Of a stretch of DNA of 64,000 bases, positions 10,599 through 30,800 are shown one piece after another. Position 1 is the first letter of the stretch, and each line of letters opens with the position of its first letter. A program made the translations under genes and the position numbers. The notes under the pieces were generated by a model. That model made no database searches and had not been told where the DNA came from. It saw only the letters and a list, made by a program, of their open reading frames with translations. This stretch comes from Ascidia mentula. Taxonomy: Eukaryota > Chordata > Ascidiacea > Phlebobranchia > Ascidiidae. The stretch lies in contig OX387201.1 of assembly GCA_947561715.1 (NCBI GenBank), positions 16,320,001 through 16,384,000 of the forward strand, read 5' to 3'.

Positions 10599-13500
10599 AT
10601 GTTGCGAAGAGGGTCTGAGGGCAAAAAACCACTAAAGGAAAAAATTCTGCTGCTATATGATACTATATTCAAGGTTAGTTGCACAAATTGTTGTTACAAT
10701 TATCTGTTACATAAAAATTTCGTATGTATTGTAATTTATAGGCAGAGGATTTGGCTTTGGAAAATCCAAACTTTTGGGATGAGTTTTTCCTGTTAAAGGT
10801 ATATATTATTTTTTTTATTTGGTATGGCTGAGGAGAAGGAGCTTATATATAAAATATTTTACTTCAGGTAAATGCTGAATACCTTGAAAAAAAGTTTGAA
10901 GCATTATCAGCAAAGGAATTGTTGAACTTCAAAGAAGATTTAAATCGTTTTTTCAGCAAATGTTCAGAATACATAGTGTCAGATCACTTAATTCGGATGA
11001 TAAATGCTTTGCAGGTATGAAAAATGTGTAAATGTTTATTTCATGTTACAATAAAATGTTACATAAATGGGTATATCTCATTAGTTTTACAACTACCAAT
11101 TGAAAAGTTTGAACTATATGAACAGTCTGTCAATATAATCTACAAAAACGAAAAATGTTTTGTGGAAGCAAAATAAAATGCCTTTGTATGCAGACCATGT
11201 CATGTCTATTTCGAATTGTGCTCACCCATGATCTTGGTGACCATGGATTTGAAGCAATCGACTTGCTGATTGGCTTTAACTCTGCAGAAGTACAAATGCA
11301 ACTTTTGCTCCGAGCTCTCACAGCAATCTTAACAAACAACCCACTTAATCCTGGCCAAGATGAAGATGATGATGATGACCATGTGTATCCTCCAGTACTA
11401 AAATCACTGGTTCTCCAACTCTTGCTTATCATAACCACAGTAAGTTACATAGCGATGTAAGATTGGAAAACTTAAGTGGAGATAATATCAATAATATAAT
11501 GTGTGTGTGTATTTTGTCTGGCAGATTGCTGACAAAATTTAAAAAATGTGCATATATTTTAATGTCTAGATGTACCGAAAGTCCAACTAAAAAAATTAAC
11601 CCGGCAGTGTATTTTAGGTAACACAATTGATAGTGTCAGTGTATTTGAAATTCTTAATGATCTTAAAAATCGTAACAGAGTAAATTTTGCATAGCAAGTC
11701 TTTTTAATGGTATGGAATATCTTTTTGAGAAAATTGCCAACCATTTACACGAATTTAGTGTAAAACTGCTCAGATTGGTACACACGCATGTGCAACGGTT
11801 TAACAAAGTTTAAAATGGAAATATTAAAAGTAGAATATAAAACATCCTAGTATAGCACCTTAGGAAACAGAGAAGTAAATGATAATGAATGAGCTTGTAA
11901 TCAAGCAATTTTTTAGTTGAATTAAAGTGGAGATAGTTGCTACAACTTTAATTGAGATTTGTAGTATTTTTTTATATTCTGGATTTGTTTTGAAGGGCAT
12001 TGACAACATCAGTCAAAATACATTCCTGGAATATATCATGATGGAGGGTGATGGCATGGAAAGTGCTTTGGTTGAAATGCTGGCCGATCCTGTCGTCCGA
12101 AGTCGTCATGGACAGGATGTTTTACTCCTACTTACATTACTCGTAAACTACAGAAAATATGAAGTAAGTTCCTCATACTTGTTTATTCTTTTATCCCTAA
12201 AAAAATATTACAAAAGTTGTTTATTCTTGTAACTTACACATCAAATCACCAAACAGTGTGATGGGCAACAAAGACCCATCTGTTTTTTTTTTCAACAAGG
12301 TATTCAAGAAAATACCCCTAACATTAATTTTTCTATTACAGGCGTTTTATTTTGTATCTTCAACCATTCTCTGTGTTTAAATTGCTTGTTACAATTTTGT
12401 TTATTTTACAGTCAGTGAATCCTTACATCATGAAGTTATCAGTTCTTGACAACGAGCTTGCCCTTAATGTAAGTAATAATATGATATTCTGTGTGCAAGT
12501 TTAACAACTATTTTATTCAGGGACTCGCATCTGTAATCTCATCATCACTGGCAAATTTCAATAAACAATTTATAGCAAAACAGGAAGAAACTAAAAGCAG
12601 TGGATTGTTTTCAACTATAACTAACATGGTGGGTTTTCATAATGGTCACCAGTTGTGTTGATAATCTCTGAACACTGTTTGTGGTAATCATGTTTTTAAG
12701 GTAAATAAATTATGTCTTCTTTGGGGTTTGGCAAATCACACAAAAAGTAAAGTGCAATGTGTGTGTTTAATTTCATGCCGCACATGAGTGTGTCCTGTAT
12801 TGTTTGTAATCAGGTCAATCATTAATGCCTGGTCACATTGTTTGTAGGTGGGAAGTATGTTCATTGGTGATTCAGACGAACAGAAACAACTCATAAGGTA
12901 AACAAAGTAATCTGTTCATTCTTGGGAAAGATAAGTGACTATCAAAAAGACAGAAGCCTTATTTAAATTTTCAAAAACTTTTTGTGGATCATAGTCATGG
13001 TTGCCATGTTTATTTTACAAGTAGTGTCTTAGAAAATGCAAATTATGTTCATTTATAATAAGTGTGTTTATTTTGGGCTCGCATGCTTAGTTTTCACCTC
13101 CAAGGGTGCTTATTTTCTATAAAATACAAATTATTGGTTATATGACACAGTGCTATGCGTTTTCTGACCTTCAAAAAAAGGTCAACCATCCTGATGAAAA
13201 CATAGTAATATCCTTTAAATTGTACTGACACAAATTGTACATCGAAAAGCAGTGCGCATTTTGTTAGTCCATGTTGAAAGTAACCTGACCGTAGTACAAA
13301 ATTATTTCAAAATTCCTTTCAGGACAAATGAAGCAATATTACTCGCACTCTACGAAGCAGTACATCTTAATCGTAACTTTATTTCGGTTCTAACACATGT
13401 AAGTAAAGATGTGCAAATGTTTAACAGGGTCCGTCATGGTTATGCATGTTATAACAGTAAAGTTTTTGCAGTCTCATCCAGATGCCCTGATTGGAACCCC

Positions 13501-15979
13501 ACCAACAACACCAAAAGCTGGTGATGGAGCTGGTAGAACATCTAGCACCCCAAATAGTAAGTATTCAACTCAAGAATTGGGTTTATGGATAGTTTATCAT
13601 TCATTTTTTCCCATATCAATTGCTTCATGGAGTGAGAGGTTGAAAATGATTTGACAACTGAACTGTCCCATACATTTTTCTAGTCTTTAATAATGCATAG
13701 TATGTTATACTTAAACCAAGATCTAAATTGTTAATAACGTAAAATTCATGGTACAAAGAATGCTATGAAGTGTTTTTAGACTTGATTGTGATATGGTGTC
13801 ATTACTATGAAAATAACAAAGGTATTGTGAATATATACATATTATTTTTAGCACCAACAACTGATGCTGCTCTGTCGATTGGATCAACCAGTAATGTGCT
13901 CTGTTCATTCATCCAATACACGTCTATTGTCATGCAAGACACCAAAGGTATTTGATGTTGTACAAAAAAAAAATTTGACTGTACACCCTGCTGTTTTTGC
14001 AGTGAAACAAAACATAGGTAGCGCAAAGTTGTGCTTTTTGATCCTTGTCTGTATCACTGAGGATCAGTTTGCCAATTCCTTTCTTCATGACGATAATATG
14101 GTGTTCAGAATCCACATACACAGGATGGTGAGTTTGCTTAAATTAATTCACATATTCATTAGAACGTAGCTATCTGCGTCTTCCTGCAGCCGATGCGCCA
14201 TCGAAAAGTTCGGGCGATGGATGATGGCCGAAGCCGTCCCCTCGCTTGTTGGTTGTTCGATCTTGCAACCGAGTTTATTATCTCCCACATGATGAAGGAG
14301 TTTCCGTTCATGCAACATATGTGGGTGTCAATAGCAGTATATGTGGGTGTCGCCTTGGTGGAATAATTCAAAGATGTTTTTTTTTGCCAGAAAGTGCGTA
14401 GTTTATGTGTACTTAAATACCTTATAATTCTAAAAATTCATCATGATGATGAACACAGTTTCGTGTTTAAAACCTTTGCCATGACTAAGCTAGGCTGCAG
14501 ACTTGTAACTTTATTCAGAATTATATCTACTTGTTTTTCAACAAACAGGCGATGTGTTTCCATTATTCATCGACTAATGTGCTATCAGAAAAAGTGCCAC
14601 ATTCGCCTGCAATATAACTGGAAGGAGTTATGGACTGGTATGGTTTTTGATGTCTAAGTTGTCTTTCCAATACTCAACCAGATATTTTATATCTATTTTA
14701 CAGCACTCATTACTTTCATAAAGTTCATCTTAAGCAACGAAGCTAGTTTTATTTCCCAGTGGAAAAACGGGGTGTTTGTATTACTCACACAGGTAAATGC
14801 ATTCTTGTTGGTTATATTGATATTTTATAAAACAAGCACATTCTTATATACTACTCAGGTTATCAACTTATTTAATATGTTTATCACATTTGGCGACACA
14901 TTTTTGCCTTCCCCGACGAGCTACGATGAACTGTATTATGAAGTTGTACGAATGGCACAAGTTTTTGACAACCTTCACGCAGTGGGTAGGAGACATATTT
15001 GATCATAGATTCTTGCATTATCAGTACACATATTACATGATACTGTTTTGGTCAATAGGCATAAATGACCAACTAATAGTGATTGTATGTGAATTTATTA
15101 TTAAAAGTTTTGTGTTTATTGTTTTCAGTGCTACGTTATGTTAATCATCCCGAGTACAAGGAATTTGCTTCAAGACTCAGCAATGCTACAGTGAATGTAC
15201 GGGCAATCATCCATCACTTTCGTCCGAAAATTGACAAATGGTCAAAGGACAACAACTTAACCACTCTTACCGAAGAAGAAGTATGCAATGTATTATATTA
15301 GTACTTCCGCTCTTATTTTCAAAACTTGTAATTTCAGGTTTTGGAGGTTGTTCGTAATAATTATGACAGCCTTACTTTGAGACTTCAGGATAATCTTGAT
15401 CACTACGAACGTTATTCAGAAAGACCAAAAGAGGCATCATACTTTAGCGACTTGGTGGGTTAATCAATGTTTTCATGAATCAAATTGTGTAGTGGGCCGT
15501 GTTAGTTGCTTGTCTGCTGCCTTGGGAACACATTGTGATGATTTTTCCAAAACAGTTCAATAACACAAGTTTTTGCAAGGCACTCTTTCAATTGGTGTAG
15601 CACACAGAAATGGTGGCAAAAAAGGCCGAAAGAATACGACATGCTATTCATATGCGATCAGACAGTCTGTGCCAGTCTCTGAGACATTGGTTAATGGGAT
15701 TGGAATGGTCTATGTGGCACTGTTCAGCTGTTTCTTCAACAAGAAAAAAAATACTTGTGTGTTATGCTAATTGTCACACTAGATGGAGCAAGGGAGTACC
15801 TTGCAAAAGATCCTGTTATTAAAGTTTTTCTCAATAAATTTTTTGACACTAGAAAAAGCATTTTTGTAAAAAACCAACCCTAACTGTTCTGGTTTCAGGT
15901 GCGTTCTATTGTTCAAGGCTACAAGAAAGCGGTTGTGTTCGAGCAAATTGATTTGCAAAAATACTCCAGTTGTTTTTAA
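10599..15979 (+). CDS. ARMH3: Armadillo-like helical domain protein 3 (C10orf76 orthologue)
   Basis: ARMH3 is a Golgi-associated helical-repeat protein known to bind PI4KB and GBF1 and to support Golgi PI4P and secretion. Nineteen exons join in phase: 10599-10673, 10742-10798, 10868-11014, 11194-11439, 11996-12163, 12412-12468, 12521-12628, 12848-12897, 13323-13398, 13472-13556, 13852-13947, 14003-14127, 14190-14320, 14549-14637, 14704-14792, 14859-14985, 15129-15280, 15338-15454, 15899-15979. They give 691 aa, close to about 689 in human. Conserved blocks: [16 protein letters not shown] at the N-terminus, [104 protein letters not shown] and [11 protein letters not shown]. An acidic DEDDDDD loop sits in exon 4. 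Several introns are under 70 bp. AATAAA at 16312 is the likely poly(A) signal. Confidence 0.96.
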
Positions 15980-16479
15980 AGCTGATGGAAGATCATTTCC
16001 ACGCACTGTGATCATAATGTTTTTGTGCAATTCATTTTAAATCATGAATGTTTGTTATGTTGCATGCATATTATACATCAAGAACACGCTCTTGAAGGGA
16101 ATATTTAAGTATTTAAAGCAGGTAGCAACCACATTCAATGACTACACTGCCTGCAGGGTATTCAATTATTTCTGTTGTAGCAATGTTAAAAACTGCAAAC
16201 CTAGTATGCGTACACTCTGCAGCAGCAGCTCATTTTATTTTCCTAAATGTTATGTTGCTGTATTCTACTGTTGCTGCTTACACCATAGCGATTAAACACT
16301 TTAGGATATCAAATAAAGTTCTTACGCATTCAAAGCATTGGTGTGGTGTGAAGTAAAAAATAGCAGCAAAAAAGTGGCAGTTGCAACAAATGAAATGATC
16401 TTCCAACTTTTAAGTCTTTGTAATAGTTCAGCACACTAAACCAAAGCACTCCCAGTATAATGATTGTTGGACATGGTAC
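15980..16479. other. Shared 3' spacer of convergent ARMH3 and CSTF1
   Basis: AATAAA at 16312-16317 on the plus strand suits ARMH3. An AATAAA on the minus strand (TTTATT at 16234-16239) suits CSTF1. If both are used, the two transcripts would overlap by roughly 80-100 bp at their 3' ends. Confidence 0.5.
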
Positions 16480-19400
16480 TCAGTCAGAGCCAGGCCGTTT
16501 GTACCAAAACCTTGCTCTGAAATCCTCACTGCAACTTATGAAGGCAGATACAGTCGGGGAGTGGGCAATGCGTCGTGCGGGACCTTGATGTCCCAGAGAT
16601 AATAGTCTCTGTCTTTCACCAGTGCGAGCACACCAGCAGCACATGGACACCGTTTGCTCGTCAGGAAATAAAACATAGTCTTCTGTATGGTTAAAAACTG
16701 CTTGTGCTCGGTGGGCCTGAAATAAACCAGAAGGAAAATCAGACTTTGGTTAGATTACAAAAAAATACTGTATTTTATTACCTTCTTTACATTACAAGTT
16801 TGGAAAATAAATTTAACTTTTACATTCTTGATCACCGCCAACTGTTGTTACAAGGTAAAAATGACTGATGTGTGAGCATTTATACACCCTGTAGGTGAGA
16901 GTGGTCCCACTAAGATGTTATTAGGCACCCAACCACCCTTTACACCAGTGGTTCTTAACCTTTTTTCTATCACACCTCCCTTTAATAATGGTCTTGTGCC
17001 CTCCGCCCCCTAAACTAGGTTTCATACCAAAAGCAATTGTGTTTTTGTCGATCTACGTAAATAAGCTTTGTAACTAAACACTGCAACATGATAAAAACAT
17101 AATATGTATCAATTTAGGCTTGCTTGCTGAGCAAAACTTTTTTAGTCAATCTTTCAGACAGCTCTTTTAAAGATGTTTTTAAAGAAGCTTGCTTATTTTA
17201 ACTAAACAATTATGGGACCAATAAACGGTTTGTGAGGAAACACACGAATCATCATAAAAGCTAGTTTGTGACGCAATGGTTTTTTTGTGATGTAACAGCA
17301 ACTTAACTACACAGGCGGATTTTTCATTTCAAGTACAAGATTTTTGTTCTGAAACTGCGAGAAAAATATGACAGACAGCATAGGACATTAAAGTCACGAC
17401 AAAAAATGAAGTTTTGGTATAGAGCTTGTGCCCCCCATGAAAATTGGATGACGCCCCCCCCCCCCCCCGGTTTAGAACCACTGCTTTACACAGTCCAACA
17501 AAAGTGGATCAATAAAATAATTGGAATGAAATGCTGGCAAAGTTTACTCATTCACACTAAATGTATTCGGAGTATCGGTCAAAACCCGAAGTCTACACAC
17601 CATACATATTTTGGGCAAATTACCTGCTTCCCACTGAGTTCTGCCCCAGTATAAACTTGCACTGCCTGTGTAGGTTTTGCCATGTCCCATAGCCTTGCCA
17701 CACTATCCTTTCCACTTGTTAACAAGTATTTTCCATTCCGAGAAAAGACAGCAGAGCAAATGTCGTCACCATCATGAGCTCCCACTGTCGTTGATACGCA
17801 TCTGTTACTGACTCCATCCCAAATCTTATAAAAAACAAGCATTTTGTTATGAACCTATTGTATATATATATTTTAGAAAAGGACATGCTAGTTAAATGCA
17901 CGTCCAGTAATAAATAAATAAGGAATAGTGATCAGTTGGCAAAATCTTCGGAAGTTCAGATGAGAATTAAATCAGAATGTTACCTTGATTGCTCCATCTT
18001 TGCTCCCTGAAGCATATATGTTTCCAGTTGGACTGTAACACACACAGTTAACACCTCTCTTGTGTTGGTCACTAGGTTGGTTGCACACAAAGCATTGAAA
18101 TGTTTCCAGGTCGTACAGACGAAGTACAGGATGGTAAGTTGCAGCAAGTACGAAATCCCCTGGACAAAGAAACCATATTATTATCATTTTATTTTGCAAG
18201 TCACTTATGATCAGTGATAATTAATTGCAGGAATTGTTTTTAAACATCAGACAAGTTTAATGTCTACAAACATCTAATTCTACCATGAAATATTTCCATG
18301 CGATATTTAACATATAAAACTGGACATACAATATCCCAACATGCATATAATGCTATGTGTTTGGCAATGTCCCAACAAATTCCTCGGTTTGCACACAAAA
18401 TCTTTAATCACCTGTTGGGTGTATAGCTAAATCTCTGACAATATCGACTTCCTTGATGGTTTTGGAAGCTCGTTTTGCTGAACTCTTTGTGAAGTCAAAT
18501 ACTTTGATTGTGTAATCTCTTGCACCGGATATCACAATCTGCAATAAAATTGCCATGTTTCATTCAGTTTATGCAAATACCATGAACATAAAAGAATTAT
18601 AAATCATTAAGAACACAGTAAATTTACAAAAACTATTCGAAGTGTTACCTATAGATAATAATAATATTTATTTTTTTATAACTGTACAAAGAAACCTGCT
18701 CTGTTGGGTGGAAATCAATGCATGTTATTTCATCCACATGATCATAAAGTGTTCGAATAACAGGATGGTCAGCCATCGATGCTTGGGGAGGTTGCTCCAT
18801 CATTGCAGTTATATCCGCCGGCTGCAAACTCTTCGCAAGCATTCGCTCAACATCCTGTAATCAAACAACCCTGAGCATTTGTTTGTGTTTAAATTGTAAA
18901 TGTGTGTAATTCTTACCAATATTTTGATGGAAGTGTCGACAGATCCAGTGGCAATGTACTGTCCATTTCGTGAAAAAGTAGCAGCACGGCATGGTGCTTT
19001 GTGTGCTGTTACATAGCATGTTTCATACTGACTGATTTCAGGCGAGATAATCTAAATGAGATGTTTTAGTTAGATGGTATTACAAAACAGTAATAAAAAT
19101 TTTCATTTACCTGCACTTCACTTTCAAATTCAAGGTCGATTCCACTGCCTGGGGCAACATTGTCAACATAATTATAATTCTTTTCCTCTTTGTCACGTTC
19201 AACCTGTTGCAAAAGCAAAATAAATTGTATAAATCATTTTTGTTCAGGCAAGCAAGAAACCACAAGTGTGTTTTGTTAAATTCAATACATTTGTAGTTTT
19301 TCCCAATAAAATAAATAATATTTTAACTACTTAGACACTTAAACCCTAGAGCCTGTTTAGTATAGCAATTCAGTCATTGGTTGGCAGATGCAAGATATGC

Positions 19401-19625
19401 ATTGACTAATGCACAGATGCGAAATGTATGCACTTCTTGTACCTGGTCCACACCTATGCTGTACGCCCTGAAAAGATTGTCTGAAGGAACACATGCAGCC
19501 TGTGGCTTCACTTGTGATGTCAAAGACTTTGCAACACCCATAAATCCATCATTTAACAGTTGACCTATTATTGAACGATACAACTTTTCACGCAACTTAA
19601 CTTCATCAGCTTTGAATTCAGTCAT
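16480..19625 (-). CDS. CSTF1: Cleavage stimulation factor 50-kDa subunit (CstF-50)
   Basis: CstF-50 is a nuclear WD40 subunit of the CstF complex for pre-mRNA 3'-end cleavage; it dimerises and contacts CstF-77. Eight exons in coding order join in phase: 19443-19625, 19111-19203, 18917-19051, 18696-18854, 18412-18538, 17984-18159, 17624-17824, 16480-16716. They give 436 aa, against 431 in human. Residues 1-61 form the dimerisation region ([20 protein letters not shown]). WD40 blades follow, with signature stretches [85 protein letters not shown] and [15 protein letters not shown] polypyrimidine tract and CAG lie five bases before the ATG, which may be a trans-splice acceptor. The largest intron (16717-17623) contains a hAT element. 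The gene is divergent from PRPF4B and convergent with ARMH3. Confidence 0.97.
16946..17483. mobile_element. Non-autonomous hAT element with intact 8-bp target duplication
   Basis: The ends are CAGTGGTTCTTAACC and GGTTTAGAACCACTG, an inverted repeat of about 15 bp. The element is flanked on both sides by the identical 8-bp sequence CTTTACAC (16938-16945 and 17484-17491), as expected for hAT insertion. It is 538 bp, carries no transposase, and has a run of 16 cytosines near its right end (17453-17468). It lies in the last intron of CSTF1. The perfect duplication suggests fairly recent insertion. Confidence 0.93.
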
Positions 19626-20955
19626 CTTTGCTGAGAAAAAATCATAAAGAAATAAACTTATCGAAACCAAAAATAACCACTCATAGCACAAAAAATAGTT
19701 TTTAAAGCTGAAATAATTTTCCTCAAATTTAAAAGGCTTAAAAAAAGTTATTTCTTGGCTATAAGTTGAAACCAATACAGGAGAGGAAATCATAAATGTG
19801 CTGTAAATTAACGAAAATCTTTTCGTGAGTGATGTTTGGAGGACACAGGAAGACAATGAAGTGCTTTATCAGTCAGCACTAGTACCACCTATGCGACATG
19901 CATATGCGATTGTAGTAGCTTTCAAGCTTTGACAGAAATAATAATATACTAAATTCAATTCAAAAGCAAAGAAAGAAGTAGAACAGAAGAAAATTAGCTT
20001 GAGTTTTAGAAATATTTAATAAGGAATAATGTAAGGTCAAACGAAACCAAAGTTTTGCAAGCAACACTAATTAAGAAATGCACGTGGTACTAATGCAGCC
20101 TGCAAACCTCGCAATCAAAATATCAACAAGAAAGAAACGTCGTGAGCGTGACACCGGCGTGTGACGTCATCCAAAAACCGGAAAAAATTACAATGCAAAC
20201 ATTGCATTGAATAATGTTCCAAACTAACACCAGAATAAATAGGTGCATCAGTTTATAAAATAGTTAATACATAAAATAATAACTAAAAAAAAACAAGCAA
20301 AACAAATCCAGAGAGTTATAAAATATTTTTCATGAATTTTAATATCCAATGAATCCAAAGTTATGTATCCAATATCCAAAGTTGATTTGATAAGGCAAGT
20401 TTGATTTTTCTACATAATGTGCTGGACATTTTTAGTTTGCATTATTCAGCATAATTGTTCCATAACAAACAAAATTAGAGACAAGATTAAATAAATACAT
20501 TTTAAATCATACAGCAAATTCGAAATTTGGAACTTTTGTCGTAGAAATACGGCCATCGAATAGGTGATTTCCTCTCGACGTTTCTCTTTCGTCGATTTCG
20601 CTCGAGGTTTGTTGTTTGTTGTCTTTGTCTGTAGATTTTTTGTGTGTTTCTGAAAGGCTGCGTTTTCAGTTTCTTCAAATAAAACTGAATGCAAAAATAT
20701 TTTTTTGACTCATCTCAGGCAACGTAAGTGCGCGTTTGAGACATTCGTTATCGTCACATTGTGGTAATAATGTTTTTTTTTAGTTATAGCCTTTAGCCTA
20801 TAGGCCTGTATAAAAATATAATGTGTGTGTTATTTAACACCCAAGATTCAATTATCATTTCTTACATTCCAAGATAATACTTATTTACCTCTTGGTTAAT
20901 TTGGTCTTTATCATAGTTGCAATTGCAAACCTGTTGCTTAGTAAAGAAAGTAAAG
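19626..20955. promoter_or_regulatory. Divergent spacer between CSTF1 and PRPF4B
   Basis: The 1.33-kb head-to-head spacer must hold both promoters. A perfect palindromic CRE, TGACGTCA, lies at 20162-20169. No TATA box is obvious for either gene. TTGCTTAG ending at 20941 is an acceptor-like sequence 14 bases before the PRPF4B ATG. An 82-codon minus-strand frame (20446-20694) lacks a credible gene context and is not called. Confidence 0.6.
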
Positions 20956-27884
<6,929 letters not shown>

Positions 27885-30800
27885 TAAACTCGACAATTCG
27901 TTATGTACAGCTGACTGTGGACCAATTTATAAACAATGTTGCATTTTTCATCTTACTGATGATGAAAGTTAACTTTTTTGCAGCTTCACTTACTATCAGG
28001 TTGTTTCCTATAGGTTTGAAATTGTGAGTTTTGCGAAAACACTTTTTGTATAGCCAGCAATGTGTTTTTTTTCTCCAAAACAAGTGTGAGTTTCCATTTT
28101 CAAAACTGTAGATTCCACTTAAATGAATGCTTCTGTGCTTTGCACTTTGACTTGTGCATATTAATACAATTTCAACATGTTTTTCACTATGGTTTAGTAA
28201 CATTTTAAAAATTGCCTTAACACATTTCAACCTTCTAGGTGGTTTCTCAGAAGTCTTGGAGCAATGATTAAGATTGCTGATGATTTGAGCTCTGTAAAGA
28301 CCAACTTGCAATGGTATTCACACGATACAAGTTCTTAAAACGCTCAAACACAATAATTAGCAAAATCCTTTAGATTTCACTAAATAAATTTTTGATGCAG
28401 CTGCACAGTGTGACAAAACTATAATAACCACCAGTGCTTGATTCAAGGTCATGGATTCAAAGGTCGCAACTTTTAACAGTTTTTCATTCATTCTTTCAGG
28501 CACTGCCCTGTTGGGACAACAACAGGCAGCAACCATTGATACTTTTGTCGAACAGCCTCCCCTTGAGGTCATGTTAGACTGAAGGTAGTTGAACACAAAC
28601 ACAATCAAACTTCACTTACATAACAAAAAAATAAAAAATTCTGTTAAATTTTAAACATACATGTGTTTTTAACTGTACAAATTTTCTCCCTTATGTTAAA
28701 GAATTAGTTTTATATTTGTTATTTTTGTTTTTTTCTGCATCATGGAACACCATGCGAAACCATCTTCATGGCAAGCCTTGGATTCCGTTCATCTATATTT
28801 CAAGCACAGGAGAACGAAGTGTTCGCACAGCAATGCAAGCAATATATTATGGTTATTTACAAATCAGTAGGGATGCACCTTTGCTTAACTTTCATTGTTT
28901 TATCAGAAATATGCAGTTGTCAACTGAAAATCAAGATACACAATCTTTCTGAATAGGTAACCAGCTTTGCATGGTAGGTTTTCACCATCCAGTTTGATAA
29001 TATGAAACAAAATTGTTCACAATTTTTGATACCAGGTTAGTCCTCTGTAGTTTATCAAAGCTATGAAAGGTACTGCTTTTAAAGGCAAGGAAGTCAGCCC
29101 AAATCTTGTCATAAGGGAGATTTTGTGTTAAAAATATTACCTTCCCTGTTCTGACATTAAATGATGGTTATTTACCTACAAAAAGAGGAAAAAAAAACTT
29201 AGTGCTGAATCTATTGGAATTTAACGAGAATACTTCTGCATCACACTGCCACTTTGTCTGATACTGCAATGCAGTAAATTTGTAGTTTTGCTTTTGTTTA
29301 GCACAGATATGTGTAAAAATAATAATGTGCATGTGTGTTTACTGCAAGTTTGGAACTTTTAAGGCAAAGATTACCAGTTTTTTTGTGTAATGGGGGAATG
29401 GTAGTTTGGGGTGATTATATAGTTTTAAGTTCTTCGGTGACCGAGTTAATTATACTAAAAAAATCGGGGTGTCCAATCTCCTGGCTACCCCTTCCAAGAC
29501 TACAGCCTGCATAAGTTCTGTGTGCGTTGGCGAAAAGTGACGTCTTCGGACTGCTAACGCCGACAGTGGACTGTGAAAGCAAGAATGCTGGTAAGCTTGT
29601 ACTTAGTAATGCCACCTAGGGTTCGGCCTTTCCATTTGTTTTGCTGCCTGAATCTCACCATTCAAATGCTGCTGTGCTGTGAAATCGACGCTCTCCACAT
29701 GCTTTGGTGGGTCTGAGAAGCAAAAAGCATTTAAATACCTTTGTGAGTGACTCTGTGCAGAACCTACAGCGAACGATAAGTTATTGATTTCTTTACTGAA
29801 TTCCGAGAAAAGGTTTCAAACTTCAACCGAAGATGACGTCATAAAAAAGGTGTATTTGACGCCCATATGTCTGTGGCCTAGGAAGAAGATGCTTCAATGT
29901 TTTTGACGACTTCGAATCCGTTGTTGTGCAGAAGTTGGTGCCACCTTTGCGCTTGTTATTTGGTGCGTTGCGACGGAATATAATTATGCCAATGCTATTT
30001 GATCAAATAGTTTGAACGGTGCGACCATGAAACAGTAATTTCGGTAAATAAAAGATAATTTCTTGGGCATGAGGTCTGAGTGTATTAAATGTTGTTCTGC
30101 TGCTGTAATTCCGACAATACACCGCATGCTTGAGCTGGTCCAGTCGTGCAAGGTAGTTTAAAACAGGATTTCTGGGTTTAATTGCAACGTAGGCCCTTTT
30201 AGATCCATGTCAAATTTCCGGTTGAATAAGCAGATACTGTTGCCAGGGCGATTTTCAGCGCGTTTAATGCATTTTTTGACCTTTTCAGTCAGTTATAGTC
30301 ATTGGATGTTGTCAAAAAGCTAGTTTAAAAAGCATAAAAATGTTCAAAGGGATGTAGCTAAATTTTGAACTGCAGAAGTAGTCCAAAACCTTCATTTGTC
30401 ATTTTATGTTAGGCTCTTGTTTACGCATTCATGTCAAAATTAGTTGCTCAAAGCACCAAAGGGAAAATTCTCCCCCTGGTCGGACTTTAGTTTAGTTAAA
30501 AAGACTGCAAAAAATGTAGGCTAAGTTGGTTTTGTGAAAAAAATTATCACCAAACAGTTCAATGTTGACCCCAACTTTTTTTCTATGCAATGGAGAAAAA
30601 AATTGTTACTGGGAAGTTGCTTTTGTCGACCCTGTTATCATTTCCGCCATCTTTAAGACATATTAAGATCCTCCTTGCTGTATTTTGTTCAATGCAGCTG
30701 CAATAATTTTTTAAATAGTACTAGTGGACATTCACGGTGATAGCCTCCAAAATTTGATTTTGGGGATTTAATACTGATATGGGGCCTTAATCGCCATATA

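Noticed and set aside
15573..15822. Plus-strand frames in the last ARMH3 intron
   Set aside because: No splice-compatible boundaries; the preceding exon joins in phase 0 directly to the final exon at 15899.
20446..20694. 82-codon minus-strand frame with an acceptor-like sequence at its start
   Set aside because: No family motif, no upstream exon found, and it would lie within the CSTF1/PRPF4B promoter spacer; the C-terminal half looks like translated AT-rich DNA.
29415..29615. Minus-strand frame containing CSLGRGSQEIGHPDF, considered as a terminal exon or snRNA
   Set aside because: No splice partners, no known protein or snRNA core sequence.
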